DNA of 64,000 bases. It comes from Sulfurisphaera javensis. Lineage in GTDB: Archaea; Thermoproteota; Thermoprotei_A; Sulfolobales; Sulfolobaceae. A program made the position numbers and the translations under genes. The notes beneath the pieces were generated by a model that was not told where the DNA came from, made no database searches, and was given only the letters and a program-made list of their open reading frames with translations. The stretch lies in contig NZ_AP031322.1 of the NCBI RefSeq assembly GCF_041154675.1, positions 2,107,812-2,171,811 on the forward strand, in the 5' to 3' direction. Shown here one piece after another: positions 32,837 to 43,167 of this stretch (its first letter is position 1; every line of letters starts with the position of its first letter).

Positions 32837-33727
32837 ATGGCGGATTCAAAATCTAAGATTATAGATATTCTTAAGAGATTTGGAGAAGTTCCGCAATCAG
32901 AACTTGTTAGACTTAGTGGTTTATCTAAAAGTAGACTTTCTGAAATTTTATCCGATTTAGAGAAGCAAGGTCTTATTGAAAGGAAAAAGACATTAGGTAA
33001 AAATTTAACTGTAAAATTAAGTAATAAATTTATTAAAATAGGAATAATTAGAGCAGCAGAGTACCCATTTATTATTCCATTTGTTAAATCACTCAAAGAG
33101 AAAGGTTTCTTTGTAGATATAGTTATTTATGATAATGGTCTTGCATTGACCAAAGACTTAGCAGAAGGTAAAATAAATGCTGGTTTTTCTCCTGTTGTAA
33201 CTCAATTAATTTTCAAAAAGATATTTGATAATTTTGAAATTATTAGTGGTGGGGCTAAAGGAGGAGGTGGTATTATTGGTAAATCATTATGTGACACAAT
33301 AGGTTCAACAGAAATGTCTAGTATGGAAATTTGGACTTTACTATTAAATCCCGAATTAGAGTTGCAAAGTTATAATTCACCTGAAAGTATGATTTATGAT
33401 CTAGAAAGAAGAAAAGTCAGTGCTATATCTATTTGGGAGCCATATTTTACTATACTTTCGCATAAAGGTTATAATGTTTTACATCAGTTTGAGGCTCTTC
33501 ATTGTTGTACTCTTGCAGTTAGGAAAGAGTTAGATAGTGATTTGATTAAAAGAATTTATGAAGATTCTTTTACTTCTTTTCTTTATCAAAAAGATAGATG
33601 GATAAGAGATTATTCAGTCTTATTAAATATGGATTACCCAATTCTCTCAGAAGCTATAAAAAATTATATATTTGATTATTATTTAGATTTAAATGAAATA
33701 AAAAGAAATCTAAGAAAAATAGGTATT

Positions 33728-33739
<12 letters not shown>
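32837..33739 (+). CDS. Winged-helix regulator fused to a periplasmic-binding-protein-like domain
   Basis: Residues 1-65 are a MarR/Lrp-type winged helix ([20 protein letters not shown], then [20 protein letters not shown]). From about residue 68 the sequence ([20 protein letters not shown], then [35 protein letters not shown]) resembles a type 2 solute-binding fold as in NMT1/THI5 and SsuA proteins, including ISIWEPY. There is no signal peptide, so the protein is cytosolic and probably a ligand-sensing transcription factor. The ligand may be a vitamin precursor or organosulfur compound; this is inference. It converges on glnA with a 12-nt overlap. Confidence 0.78.
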
Positions 33740-35149
<1,410 letters not shown>

Positions 35150-35168
35150 GATAACGAATAGCTTTAAT

Positions 35169-35181
35169 TGTTTAAAAAGAT
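35169..35181 (-). promoter_or_regulatory. TATA box of glnA
   Basis: On the minus strand tctttttaaacaa lies 20-32 nt before the glnA ATG, suggesting a leaderless message. A second TATA-like stretch, catatataaac, lies further upstream near 35215-35226. Confidence 0.5.
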
Positions 35182-35320
35182 TTTTAGCGCTAAGTATAAA
35201 AACTGTTCAGAAGTTTATATATGATTCTTAATTACAGATTATGTAAATGTAAAAAATGGCTTAAAAATATGATATAAAAAATAATTTAATCTCTCGCTAA
35301 AGAATAAAGAAGGAGTGAAA

Positions 35321-35719
35321 TTAATTTAGATATTTTTTAACGTAATCCTCTAGTGTGCTTTCATCTACAGCACCAACTATTTGATCTACTACTTGTCCAT
35401 TAACAAAAATTAAAGTTGTAGGTATATTCATTACACCATATTTATCAGCAGTCTTAGGATTCTCGTCAACATTTAATCTTCCAAAAACTATCTTATCCTT
35501 GTATTTTTCAGCTATTTTATTGTATATTGGTTCGTATATGTGACATGGCGCGCACCAAGGTGCCCAACAATCAATAAACACTACTTTATTCTTAGTTATA
35601 ATTTCATCTATGTTACTGTCAGTTATAGTTACTGTTACTTCTTCTTTCTTTATTATTTTTTCTGCTTTTTCTTCTAGTCTTTTAGCTATTTCCCTTACTA
35701 AAGTATCAATTTCACTCAA
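35321..35719 (-). CDS. trxA: Thioredoxin
   Basis: The 132-residue product has a roughly 30-residue Lys/Glu-rich N-terminal extension, then a thioredoxin fold with the redox motif WCAPC (FIDCWAPWCAPCHIYEP) and the cis-Pro in NIPTTLIF. It starts at a TTG that overlaps the end of the upstream acyl-adenylate-type gene by 8 nt, so the two are co-translated. The extension is longer than in bacterial Trx. Confidence 0.9.
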   Translation of the reverse strand: MSEIDTLVREIAKRLEEKAEKIIKKEEVTVTITDSNIDEIITKNKVVFIDCWAPWCAPCHIYEPIYNKIAEKYKDKIVFGRLNVDENPKTADKYGVMNIPTTLIFVNGQVVDQIVGAVDESTLEDYVKKYLN

Positions 35720-37076
35720 GTTTATCCACTATGTATACTTTCTTTAACCTCTTATAAAACGCTACCTTTGAGTTAACATAATTTAAAAGCTCCTCCTCTA
35801 ATCCAGCCCTTTTCTCTTTCACAATAACTTTTGCAACAGGTTGCTGACCTAATTGACCTGCATCTTCTCCGATAACTTTTGCATCTATTACGGAAGGATG
35901 AGTTTTCAGTATTTCTTCCAGGTCTCTAGGGAAGATAGGATAACCTTTATACTTTAACATCCTTTTCTTCACACCTCTAAAGTATAATAGACCTTTTTCA
36001 TCCATGCTCATTAAATCTCCAGTCTTTAACCAACCATCAGAGAATACTTTTGCTGTTTCATTAGGGTCTTTATATCCTAACATAAGCCAAGGAGCTTTAA
36101 CCCAAAGTTCGCCTACCTCACCAATTTTTGCCTCTTTACCGTCATCTTTAACTAGTTTTATCTCAACCTCTGGCAAAGGTTTTCCTACGCTAATAACGTC
36201 AGCATATTCTAAGGGTTGAAAAGTTAATACAAATCCTTCAGTAAAACCGTATTGTTGGACTATCTTTTTACTATATTTATTGAAAAATGTGTTAACGGTG
36301 TTTGGGAATAGAGGTGCAGCAGTACTAACACATAATTCTAAGCTTGATAAATTCCCTGAAACTGTATTTAGTGAGTCATAAACCATTGGAACTGTTGAAA
36401 GATAGTTTATTGAGTACTTTTCAATTATTGATACAGTTGACTGGGGATCAAACTTTTTCATTACATACATACTTCCTCCAGCCTCTAAAGTTACACCTAA
36501 AACGCTATTACCCAGGACATGAGCAATTGGTACTGTGAGGATGCTTCTTACTTCTTTTAATTTTGTAGCCCTATAAAGTGATAAGGCATTAAGTTCCATT
36601 CTTTTAGCACTGTGAAGTACTTGCATTGTTCTACCAGCTATTCCAGCATAATAATAGATTAAAGCAACTTCATCTTCTCTATATTCATAAGGAGGTGAGT
36701 ATACATTTTTTCTAGGTATATTAACAAACGTCTTGTAGTCTTTTAGAACATTTTTTTCTCTTTCGTAAATTTCTGAATCAGTAAAGACAATATCTGGGTT
36801 AGAGTCCTCTAATATAAACTTTAAATCTTCGGCAGAAGTTAAGGGGTCTACAGCAACAATTTTTGCTCCAGCCCATAAAATAGCTAGATATGAAAGTATG
36901 GATTCTATTGAATTGAACATTATGTGGACTACTGTACTGCCAGGGGAAATATTAGAGGCTATACTGCTTATTTCTTTTGACGCTTGTTCATAGGTCAAGC
37001 TTTTATCTTCGCTTATTAAAAAAGTTTTATTAGGATATTTTTTACTCCACTCAAATACTAACTTAGCTAAACTCAT
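35712..37076 (-). CDS. Degenerate acyl-adenylate-forming (AMP-dependent synthetase) protein
   Basis: From MSLAKLVFEWSKKY the product has about 454 residues. It keeps A5 (QQYGFTEG), the GWLKTGDL motif and the hinge region FRGVKKRMLKYKGYPIFPRDLEE. However, the ATP P-loop, normally SGTTGxPKG, reads YYAGIAGRTMQVLHS, and the protein ends at KKVYIVDKLE, before the C-terminal catalytic-lysine motif. Typical ligases have 500-560 residues. It may be inactive as a ligase or work as a binding or transfer protein with the overlapping thioredoxin. An upstream ATG at 37136 is less likely, as it overlaps the divergent gene. Confidence 0.8.
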   Translation of the reverse strand: MSLAKLVFEWSKKYPNKTFLISEDKSLTYEQASKEISSIASNISPGSTVVHIMFNSIESILSYLAILWAGAKIVAVDPLTSAEDLKFILEDSNPDIVFTDSEIYEREKNVLKDYKTFVNIPRKNVYSPPYEYREDEVALIYYYAGIAGRTMQVLHSAKRMELNALSLYRATKLKEVRSILTVPIAHVLGNSVLGVTLEAGGSMYVMKKFDPQSTVSIIEKYSINYLSTVPMVYDSLNTVSGNLSSLELCVSTAAPLFPNTVNTFFNKYSKKIVQQYGFTEGFVLTFQPLEYADVISVGKPLPEVEIKLVKDDGKEAKIGEVGELWVKAPWLMLGYKDPNETAKVFSDGWLKTGDLMSMDEKGLLYFRGVKKRMLKYKGYPIFPRDLEEILKTHPSVIDAKVIGEDAGQLGQQPVAKVIVKEKRAGLEEELLNYVNSKVAFYKRLKKVYIVDKLE

Positions 37077-37103
37077 AAGCCTCTGATAAATGAAGTGTTT
37101 AGC

Positions 37104-37976
37104 ATGATAAAAATTATTGGTCTCTCGAGAATTCATATTACACTTATTGATTTAGATGGAAAATACGGTAGGATTGATGGAGGAGTTGGGGTAGCATTAA
37201 AATATCCAAGAATTATAATTAGGACTGGTAATTGCAATAAAGCAAACTTAAACTTACCTTTTGAAATACCAGATTATTGCATAGAAGAAGATTTTGAAGA
37301 ACATATAGGTTTAGGGCATACTACACAATTTCTTCTTTCTTTAGCAAAATTAGGAGCGGAATATAATTTAAAAAATATAGATGTAGTAGAATTAGCAAAA
37401 CTTGTTAAACGTGGAGGCACTTCTGGGATAGGTGTTTATGCGTTTAAATACGGTGGGTTTATAGTTGATGGTGGACATTCTAAGAAGATAAAAAAAGAAG
37501 TGTTACCATCAGATTATGCTAAAGTTGATCCTCCACCTTTAATTGCAAGGTATAAATTTCCGTGGTATATTTATGTTAATGTTCCTAAAGGTGGACGTAA
37601 AATATTTGGAAAAGATGAACTTGAAGCTTTTAAAAATGCTAAAGTTGAAGGGATTGATACCTTAACTAGAATTGTTTTCTTAAAATTAATTCCAGCTGTA
37701 ATAGAAAATGATCTCGAAGAGGCATTAGAAGCTATTGGACTCATACAGAATTTAGGGTTTAAGAAAATCGAAGTTAGTCTTCAGACAGATGAAGTGAAGT
37801 ATTTAATGAAGAGACTTTATGCTAAAGGATTTTATTCCGGAATTTCTTCATTTGGTCCAGCTATTTATACTTTTGTGAGAAGTAAAAGAGAAGGAGAAGA
37901 ATTAGTATCCACTTTTGGTGGTTTTGTAACTGAAGCAAACAATGAGGGGGCAAAAGTACTATGGCTGAAAGATTAG
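37104..37976 (+). CDS. Beta-ribofuranosylaminobenzene 5'-phosphate synthase
   Basis: The 290-residue GHMP-kinase-fold enzyme begins MIKIIGLSRIHITLIDLDG and has the Gly-rich GRIDGGVGVAL and RGGTSGIGVYAFKYGG segments of the beta-RFAP synthase family. It joins 4-hydroxybenzoate (or p-aminobenzoate) with PRPP in methanopterin-type cofactor synthesis. An upstream ATG at 37095 would add three residues. The start lies only 27 nt from that of the divergent adenylate-forming gene. The next gene overlaps by 16 nt. Confidence 0.88.
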   Translation: MIKIIGLSRIHITLIDLDGKYGRIDGGVGVALKYPRIIIRTGNCNKANLNLPFEIPDYCIEEDFEEHIGLGHTTQFLLSLAKLGAEYNLKNIDVVELAKLVKRGGTSGIGVYAFKYGGFIVDGGHSKKIKKEVLPSDYAKVDPPPLIARYKFPWYIYVNVPKGGRKIFGKDELEAFKNAKVEGIDTLTRIVFLKLIPAVIENDLEEALEAIGLIQNLGFKKIEVSLQTDEVKYLMKRLYAKGFYSGISSFGPAIYTFVRSKREGEELVSTFGGFVTEANNEGAKVLWLKD

Positions 37977-39010
37977 AGTATGACGAATTTGTTATTGATG
38001 ATTTAAAGAAAATTTATGGTAGCTATCTTAATGAATTTCTAAGATCAATTCTAATTCCTAATAGCAGACTGTATATTAGAGTAAATACAATAAAGACTTC
38101 AGTTGAAAAGGTCTTAAAGGAGCTAAATTTTCTTCAAATGGATGAAGATTTTGAAGAAGCTTTATACATTAGATTAAAAGGTCCTAATAAGGTTGTTGAG
38201 CACGACACAAAGGTTATAGTAGATAAAAAGACTGCAGAAAGTGTTATGATGGGTGCTAATGTTTACAAACCTGGAGTAAAGAAAATTGTAGGTCACGGAA
38301 AAGAGGTCAGTGTGATAAGTGAAAACGGAGTAATAGTTGCTGAAGGAGAGATAGTTAATCAAGGGAATTTAATAGTTAAGGTCACGAATCCTCTATATTA
38401 TGCACCACCGTTAGCTGACTTAGATTTAGTTAAGGAGGGATATGTAATTCTTCAAGGTAAAGCGTCTATGTATGTTGCTCATTTACTAGATCCTAAGCCT
38501 AATGAAATAATAATTGATATGACTGCTTTTCCTGGAGGAAAATTGACCCATATATATCAACTAGAACCTAAAAGTAAAGTAATTGGATTTGATCATACAA
38601 AGAAAAAAGTTGAAGAATTAAGGGAGAAAGTTAGAAAAATGCACATGAATATTGAAGTTTATTTAGCAGATTCCAGATATCTTTATGAAGATTATGGTAT
38701 AAGAGATGTTGATAAAGTAATTATTGACCCTCCTTGTTCCGCTTTAGGTATAAGGCCAAAGGTTTATGATAAAAAGACAAAAGAGGATATTCTTAACTTT
38801 TATTATTATCAAAAACAATTTATTAACTCTGCATATAAAATATTGAAAAAAGGTGGGACTTTAGTTTACTCTACATGTACCGTTACTTCATGGGAAAATG
38901 AGAAAGTAATTGAAGATGAGAGATTTGAAATTGAGGAGATTGTAAGATTTCATCCGCATGTTCATGATTTAACAGGGTTTTTTATAGCCAAATTAGTTAA
39001 GAAAAAGTGA
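37961..39010 (+). CDS. RNA cytosine-5 methyltransferase (NSUN/Trm4 type) with PUA domain
   Basis: The 349-residue product has an N-terminal RNA-recognition segment (RLYIRVNTIKTSVEKVLKEL), an inserted PUA-like domain (about residues 75-140: KIVGHGKEVSVISENGVIVA), and the methylase domain. The SAM loop is MTAFPGGKLTHI. The two cysteines are in DPPCSALG and YSTCTVTS. The target, tRNA or rRNA, is not known. It overlaps both neighbours (ATGA-type junction with the carbonic anhydrase). Confidence 0.9.
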   Translation: MAERLEYDEFVIDDLKKIYGSYLNEFLRSILIPNSRLYIRVNTIKTSVEKVLKELNFLQMDEDFEEALYIRLKGPNKVVEHDTKVIVDKKTAESVMMGANVYKPGVKKIVGHGKEVSVISENGVIVAEGEIVNQGNLIVKVTNPLYYAPPLADLDLVKEGYVILQGKASMYVAHLLDPKPNEIIIDMTAFPGGKLTHIYQLEPKSKVIGFDHTKKKVEELREKVRKMHMNIEVYLADSRYLYEDYGIRDVDKVIIDPPCSALGIRPKVYDKKTKEDILNFYYYQKQFINSAYKILKKGGTLVYSTCTVTSWENEKVIEDERFEIEEIVRFHPHVHDLTGFFIAKLVKKK

Positions 39011-39522
39011 TGCCGCTTGAAGAATATTTAGGTAAAAAGCCCAGGATAGCTGAAAGAGTATATATTCATCCTACTGCATACGTAATAGGTGATGTTGCAA
39101 TAGGCGAGTTTTCAAGTCTCTGGCATTATGTTGTAGTAAGAGGCGATAATGATTCTATTGAAATTGGTAAGGAAACGAATGTACAAGAAAGTACTACTAT
39201 TCACACTGACCCTGGGTATAAAGTGATAATAGGTGATAGGGTAACTATTGGACATAATGCAATAATTCATGGCGCTAAAGTTTCTTCCAATGTGATAATA
39301 GGTATGGGAGCGATCCTTTTAAATGGCTCAGAAGTAGGGGAGTATTCAATCATAGGTGCTGGCGCAGTAGTGACTCAAGGCAGTAAAATTCCGCCATATA
39401 GCATAGCTGTTGGCGTACCAGCTAAGGTAATAAGGAAAGTGACTGAAGAAGAGATAAAATTAATTTCTGAGAATGCTGAAGAATATTTAAAGCACGTAAG
39501 GAGGTTTTTAAAAATTGAATAG
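39010..39522 (+). CDS. Gamma-class carbonic anhydrase-like hexapeptide protein
   Basis: The 170-residue left-handed beta-helix protein has hexapeptide repeats (IEIGKETNVQESTTIHT and on) and the three zinc histidines in STTIHTD and IGHNAIIHG. RGDNDSI matches the conserved Arg/Asp pair. Activity as a carbonic anhydrase is likely but many members of the family are inactive. It starts within the stop of the preceding methylase gene and overlaps the radical SAM gene by 8 nt. Confidence 0.87.
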   Translation: MPLEEYLGKKPRIAERVYIHPTAYVIGDVAIGEFSSLWHYVVVRGDNDSIEIGKETNVQESTTIHTDPGYKVIIGDRVTIGHNAIIHGAKVSSNVIIGMGAILLNGSEVGEYSIIGAGAVVTQGSKIPPYSIAVGVPAKVIRKVTEEEIKLISENAEEYLKHVRRFLKIE

Positions 39523-40486
39523 AGATCTAAAGGCATTTAGGTGGTTTATTAAAACCCAGTTATTAAAGGATCCCTTTAATCCAGCTTATGCGACATTTAA
39601 AGTTACCTCTAGATGCAATCTTCATTGTACTTTTTGTTCACCAGAGTACTATTCTGGCAAGCTTGGTGAGGCAAGTACTGAAACAGTTAAAAAGATAATT
39701 GATAATTTAAGGAACTCTTCAATAGTGGTATTATCTTTTGAAGGAGGAGAACCTACAATAAGAAATGATATCTTAGAACTCTTAAGATATGCTCATGATG
39801 GTTCATTCTATGTGATGTTAACTACTAATGGGTATAGGCTGAATGACGAAGATTTCCTTGTTAAACTAGCAGATAGCATTGATTTTCTCCATTATTCAAT
39901 AGACGAATATCATTGGAATGTCAAAGCTTTAGATAATTTGTGCAAGTTTAGGCAATATGGCCTCAAGGTTAATGTACAGACAGTAGTTACGAGATATAAT
40001 TTGCATAAGCTAGAGGAAAAAGTGAAAAAAGTTAAGGAATGTAAATATAAAATCGTAATACTTCCAGCAATTGACTACCCGGAATCTAAAGTCAAACTAG
40101 CTCCAGACCCTTATGAATTGTATAAAGTAATGTCGGATTTGAAAAGGAAATATGGGCCTACAATAAATAACTCGTGGGGCTTCATTAATGCTTTAATTGG
40201 TAAAGTTTCAACAAAGAGAGTAGTAAGCTATGCTATTTCAGTTTATCCAAATGGAGATTTACCTTATCCAGATGATATAAATGGAAAAATAGTAGGGAAT
40301 TTGTCAAAGGAGAAGTTAGAGGAGATATTAAAGAAACCTATAGTTAAGGAATTGCAGAGATATATGCTTAACAACCAAGCAAAATTTGAATATCTACATT
40401 TACAGACTGCGTCATTTAATAGCGTTAAAGATCTAGCGGAATATATTTATGAAATGATAAAATGGAGATTTTTAGGAAAAGCTTAA
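39515..40486 (+). CDS. Radical SAM protein of unknown function
   Basis: The 323-residue product starts at TTG and has the cluster motif CNLHCTFC, then FEGGEPTIR, LTTNGYRL and FLHYSIDEY, all radical SAM landmarks. It resembles the MoaA/PqqE branch but has no C-terminal SPASM cysteine cluster, so it should carry only one [4Fe-4S] cluster. The C-terminal SVYPNGDLPYPDDINGKIVG resembles the SPASM region stripped of its Cys. The substrate is unknown. Confidence 0.82.
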   Translation: MNRDLKAFRWFIKTQLLKDPFNPAYATFKVTSRCNLHCTFCSPEYYSGKLGEASTETVKKIIDNLRNSSIVVLSFEGGEPTIRNDILELLRYAHDGSFYVMLTTNGYRLNDEDFLVKLADSIDFLHYSIDEYHWNVKALDNLCKFRQYGLKVNVQTVVTRYNLHKLEEKVKKVKECKYKIVILPAIDYPESKVKLAPDPYELYKVMSDLKRKYGPTINNSWGFINALIGKVSTKRVVSYAISVYPNGDLPYPDDINGKIVGNLSKEKLEEILKKPIVKELQRYMLNNQAKFEYLHLQTASFNSVKDLAEYIYEMIKWRFLGKA

Positions 40487-41337
40487 CCGAATACTTTTTT
40501 ATAAACTTCTTGTAAATCTTCTGTTATTAAATGCGTGTATATTTGAGTTGTTCTTATATCCTTATGCCCTAATAGTTTTTGCACTACTGGTAGTGGCATT
40601 CCTTTTCTTATAGCTTGAGTAGCGAATGTATGTCTTAATATATGTGGTCTTAGATCTATTCCAATTTTTTTACCTAACCTTTTAAGTTTTCGATATAGCG
40701 CATGATAACTCATATTGAATAAGAGATCAGTATCTTTAAGATTCTTGATATATTTAGCTAACATTTTCGCTGTATCTTCTGTGAAAAATACAATTCTCTC
40801 TTCACCATTCTTAGTATTTCTTACAATTATGTATCTTTTTTCAATGCTAATATCAGATTTTTTAATAGAAAGTAATTCCTTAGAACGCAATCCAGTATCT
40901 AACATAAGATGTATAAGTAATTTGTCTTTTAATCTTCTAAGATTTTCATCTATTTTTTTGATATCTTCTTCTGATAAAGCTCTAATTTCCCTCCTTCTTA
41001 CTCTAGGTAAAGTTGGCTTTATATCGATTCCTAGCCATTTTAAAAACCTGAGAACAGCTATTATGTAATGTCTTGCTGTTACAGCTTTTTTTCTTCTTTT
41101 TTCAATATCGTTATCATTTTTACTCTTTGTGTTTCTGCTTAAAATATTCATTATCCATTTATTTAGATCTTGAGCTGTTGTGTACCTAGGATCTTTCTTT
41201 ATAAAATCTAGGAAATCACGAATTGCAATTGAATACAATCTAATAGTGTTATCTGATGCACCAGCAATTGTAAGAGCAGTTATAAAGTCATTGAAAGGAT
41301 CAATTATTATATCTGGTTTTCCTAATTGTAACTTCAC
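40483..41337 (-). CDS. xerA: Tyrosine recombinase XerA
   Basis: The 284-residue recombinase has a core-binding N-terminal domain (GASDNTIRLYSIAIRDFLDF) and a catalytic domain with Arg in DTGLRSKELL, HILRHTFAT, and LGHKDIRTTQIYTH holding the nucleophilic Tyr. It is the archaeal Xer enzyme that resolves chromosome dimers at dif. It starts at GTG. It has no neighbouring excisionase or phage genes, so it is probably the housekeeping copy. Confidence 0.88.
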   Translation of the reverse strand: MKLQLGKPDIIIDPFNDFITALTIAGASDNTIRLYSIAIRDFLDFIKKDPRYTTAQDLNKWIMNILSRNTKSKNDNDIEKRRKKAVTARHYIIAVLRFLKWLGIDIKPTLPRVRRREIRALSEEDIKKIDENLRRLKDKLLIHLMLDTGLRSKELLSIKKSDISIEKRYIIVRNTKNGEERIVFFTEDTAKMLAKYIKNLKDTDLLFNMSYHALYRKLKRLGKKIGIDLRPHILRHTFATQAIRKGMPLPVVQKLLGHKDIRTTQIYTHLITEDLQEVYKKVFG

Positions 41338-41468
41338 GTAAGGATAATTATTTCAGTAGCTATTATTAAGGAGATAGAGTGATACTCGTAGTTATTCTAT
41401 TAGAATATAGAAAAATTTTTCCAATAGCAAAACTACTTATACCCCTTTTCTACATAATATTTTTTAGG

Positions 41469-41528
41469 GTACTCAGGGACCTAATGAAAGGAATGATGAT
41501 CCCCCTGACCCCCCAGGTCCCTGGGTAC
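41469..41528. other. 60-nt GC-rich hairpin between xerA and an oxidoreductase gene
   Basis: The arm gtactcagggacct (41469-41482) pairs with aggtccctgggtac (41515-41528) with one mismatch. The 32-nt loop includes a C-rich run. The stem is far more GC-rich than its surroundings and abuts the stop codon of the oxidoreductase gene on the minus strand. There is no U tract on either side, so it is not a classic terminator. Confidence 0.6.
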
Positions 41529-42395
41529 TTACAAGTAATATAAAAATCCCATTTTTCCATTTCTAATTAAATAATATTTTTCTATGAATCTTTTCATTAA
41601 CTGTCTAATTTTAGATACTTTAACAATTTCAGTTGAACCTCCCCATAGTCTATCTGATCTAATATGTATTCCTTCTCTCCCAGTATCAATAATTGTTATA
41701 AAAATAGGTTTAAAAGGCTTCTTTGTTTTTCCCAGAATATAATTCCCAACATAAATTCCACTACGCATAGCAAGTTCTCCTAATTTAGGAAAACCACTAA
41801 TGAGATCACCTATTATAAACGAGTTTTCATATTGTAGATATTCATTCACCTTAAAAAAATTAAAAGGATAAGATGGTTTGCATGATGGTAGGATATCTTC
41901 AGCTTTTTCAGTATATTTTATTCCGTATTTTTCAGTATATTTTAAAATTGTAGAGCTTATTTTATCTCCTAAATAATCCATGTATCTCCCATTATATTTA
42001 ACTTCTTTTCCCAATTTTCTTAAATAAAAAGCAATTTGAATTGCTAAATAATCATTAAATGGGTCTTCAGAAGAGATTGAGACTTTATCTTTTCTCACAA
42101 TTGTATTTATTGTGTTTATTATCTCATTTTTATCACATCCAGCAGCTACAATTAAATTATCAACATTATATTCATTTTTTGTTGTCTTGACCCATTTTGA
42201 CTTTAGATCATATTCAATAACTTTCTCTTCTTTTATAAAATTAAGCTTTTTCGAAAATTTTCCACCAAAAAATAAACTTCTTAAATATGCAGTATAAAAT
42301 ATGAAAGTAGAATTATCAGATACTAGTTCAGCATCTTTTATAACGTGAAATGCATTTAGTCCAGCGTATCCGGTCCCTATTATTAAAGTTTTCAT
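41529..42395 (-). CDS. Small FAD/NAD(P)-dependent oxidoreductase
   Basis: The 288-residue product has the N-terminal dinucleotide motif IGTGYAGL, a second segment VDNLIVAAGCDKNE, and the FAD-contacting SFIIGDLISGFPKLGELAMRSG typical of NADH dehydrogenase II and sulfide:quinone reductase-like proteins. It is shorter than those (around 400 residues) and has no clear CxxC. It may act on quinones or sulfur species. It is divergent from the MqnA-like gene, 41 nt apart. Confidence 0.75.
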   Translation of the reverse strand: MKTLIIGTGYAGLNAFHVIKDAELVSDNSTFIFYTAYLRSLFFGGKFSKKLNFIKEEKVIEYDLKSKWVKTTKNEYNVDNLIVAAGCDKNEIINTINTIVRKDKVSISSEDPFNDYLAIQIAFYLRKLGKEVKYNGRYMDYLGDKISSTILKYTEKYGIKYTEKAEDILPSCKPSYPFNFFKVNEYLQYENSFIIGDLISGFPKLGELAMRSGIYVGNYILGKTKKPFKPIFITIIDTGREGIHIRSDRLWGGSTEIVKVSKIRQLMKRFIEKYYLIRNGKMGFLYYL

Positions 42396-42436
42396 AGGTA
42401 GAATAAATTAAATTTGGTAAAAATAAACAGTTATTT

Positions 42437-43090
42437 GTGAGGATTAAGCTAGCATATTCTAGGGAAGAAGAACTAAAACCGCTAATTCCATTATTACGAG
42501 GTGAAATAAATAATAGGGGATATGAATTTGTTGTAGAGAAGATAAAGGAGGACGAAATAAAATTCAATATTAATAAGTACGATTTGCTCTTTATTCCCTT
42601 ACCGGTATTAGCTATAACGAAAGATGTAAAAGTTTTATCTAATGGTAGTATGTTAGTTAACGGACTCTATATAAAGAAGATTAAAAAAGATGAAAAACAA
42701 ATAAAACTTCTAGTTAATGGAACCAATTCAACAGAATTTTATTTAGCTAAGATATTTCTGAATAACGAGAATATAGTACCTTCATTTGGTGATTATAATG
42801 CGATAATAAGTTATGATGAAGGGGATATAAATCTATATGAAAAATGGAAAGAATCTTGTGGCAATATTCCAATAATTATATCTATCTTAGGAAGTCAAAA
42901 GCTAGGAGAAGAAGATCTTCTAAAGTTAAAAGTAATAATACGTGAGTCAGCATCTCTAATAGTAAATAAAGGTGAAATACCAGCAATGTCAAAGGAACTA
43001 GGATTAAAAGGGAGAGAAGCTTTAGAATGCTTCTTTAAACTTTGTAAAGAAAAAGGTATATGTGGCGAAGTTAAAATCTCTTTACTCTAA
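42437..43090 (+). CDS. MqnA/solute-binding-fold-like protein
   Basis: The 217-residue product starts at GTG. It has YDLLFIPLPVLAITKDVKVLSNG, then a gap, YNAIISYDEGDINLYEKWKE and IPIIISILGSQ. The order resembles the MqnA/MqnD family of futalosine-pathway enzymes (a PBP2 fold), though several glycine motifs are weak. Sulfolobales make caldariellaquinone by a route that is not understood, so a link is possible but unproven. The C-terminus has three Cys (CFFKLCKEKGIC). Confidence 0.55.
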   Translation: MRIKLAYSREEELKPLIPLLRGEINNRGYEFVVEKIKEDEIKFNINKYDLLFIPLPVLAITKDVKVLSNGSMLVNGLYIKKIKKDEKQIKLLVNGTNSTEFYLAKIFLNNENIVPSFGDYNAIISYDEGDINLYEKWKESCGNIPIIISILGSQKLGEEDLLKLKVIIRESASLIVNKGEIPAMSKELGLKGREALECFFKLCKEKGICGEVKISLL

Positions 43091-43167
43091 TTTTTCTTGA
43101 TATTTTAATCATTTTTATTACAGTAGGAATCGCTATCGCTAATTCAATTGGATATGGTATTTTTAGT

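Noticed and set aside
40483-41337. XerA as integrase of a mobile element
   Set aside because: It has the form of the housekeeping archaeal recombinase and no phage-like or plasmid-like genes around it.
41488-41520. Possible C/D box guide RNA (atgatga followed by ctga)
   Set aside because: Only 5 nt separate the C-like and D-like boxes, too few for a guide, and no C'/D' pair is present.
42328-42567. 79-codon minus-strand frame across the divergent promoter region
   Set aside because: It overlaps the starts of two better supported genes and has a low-complexity Ser/Phe/Asn composition typical of antisense frames.
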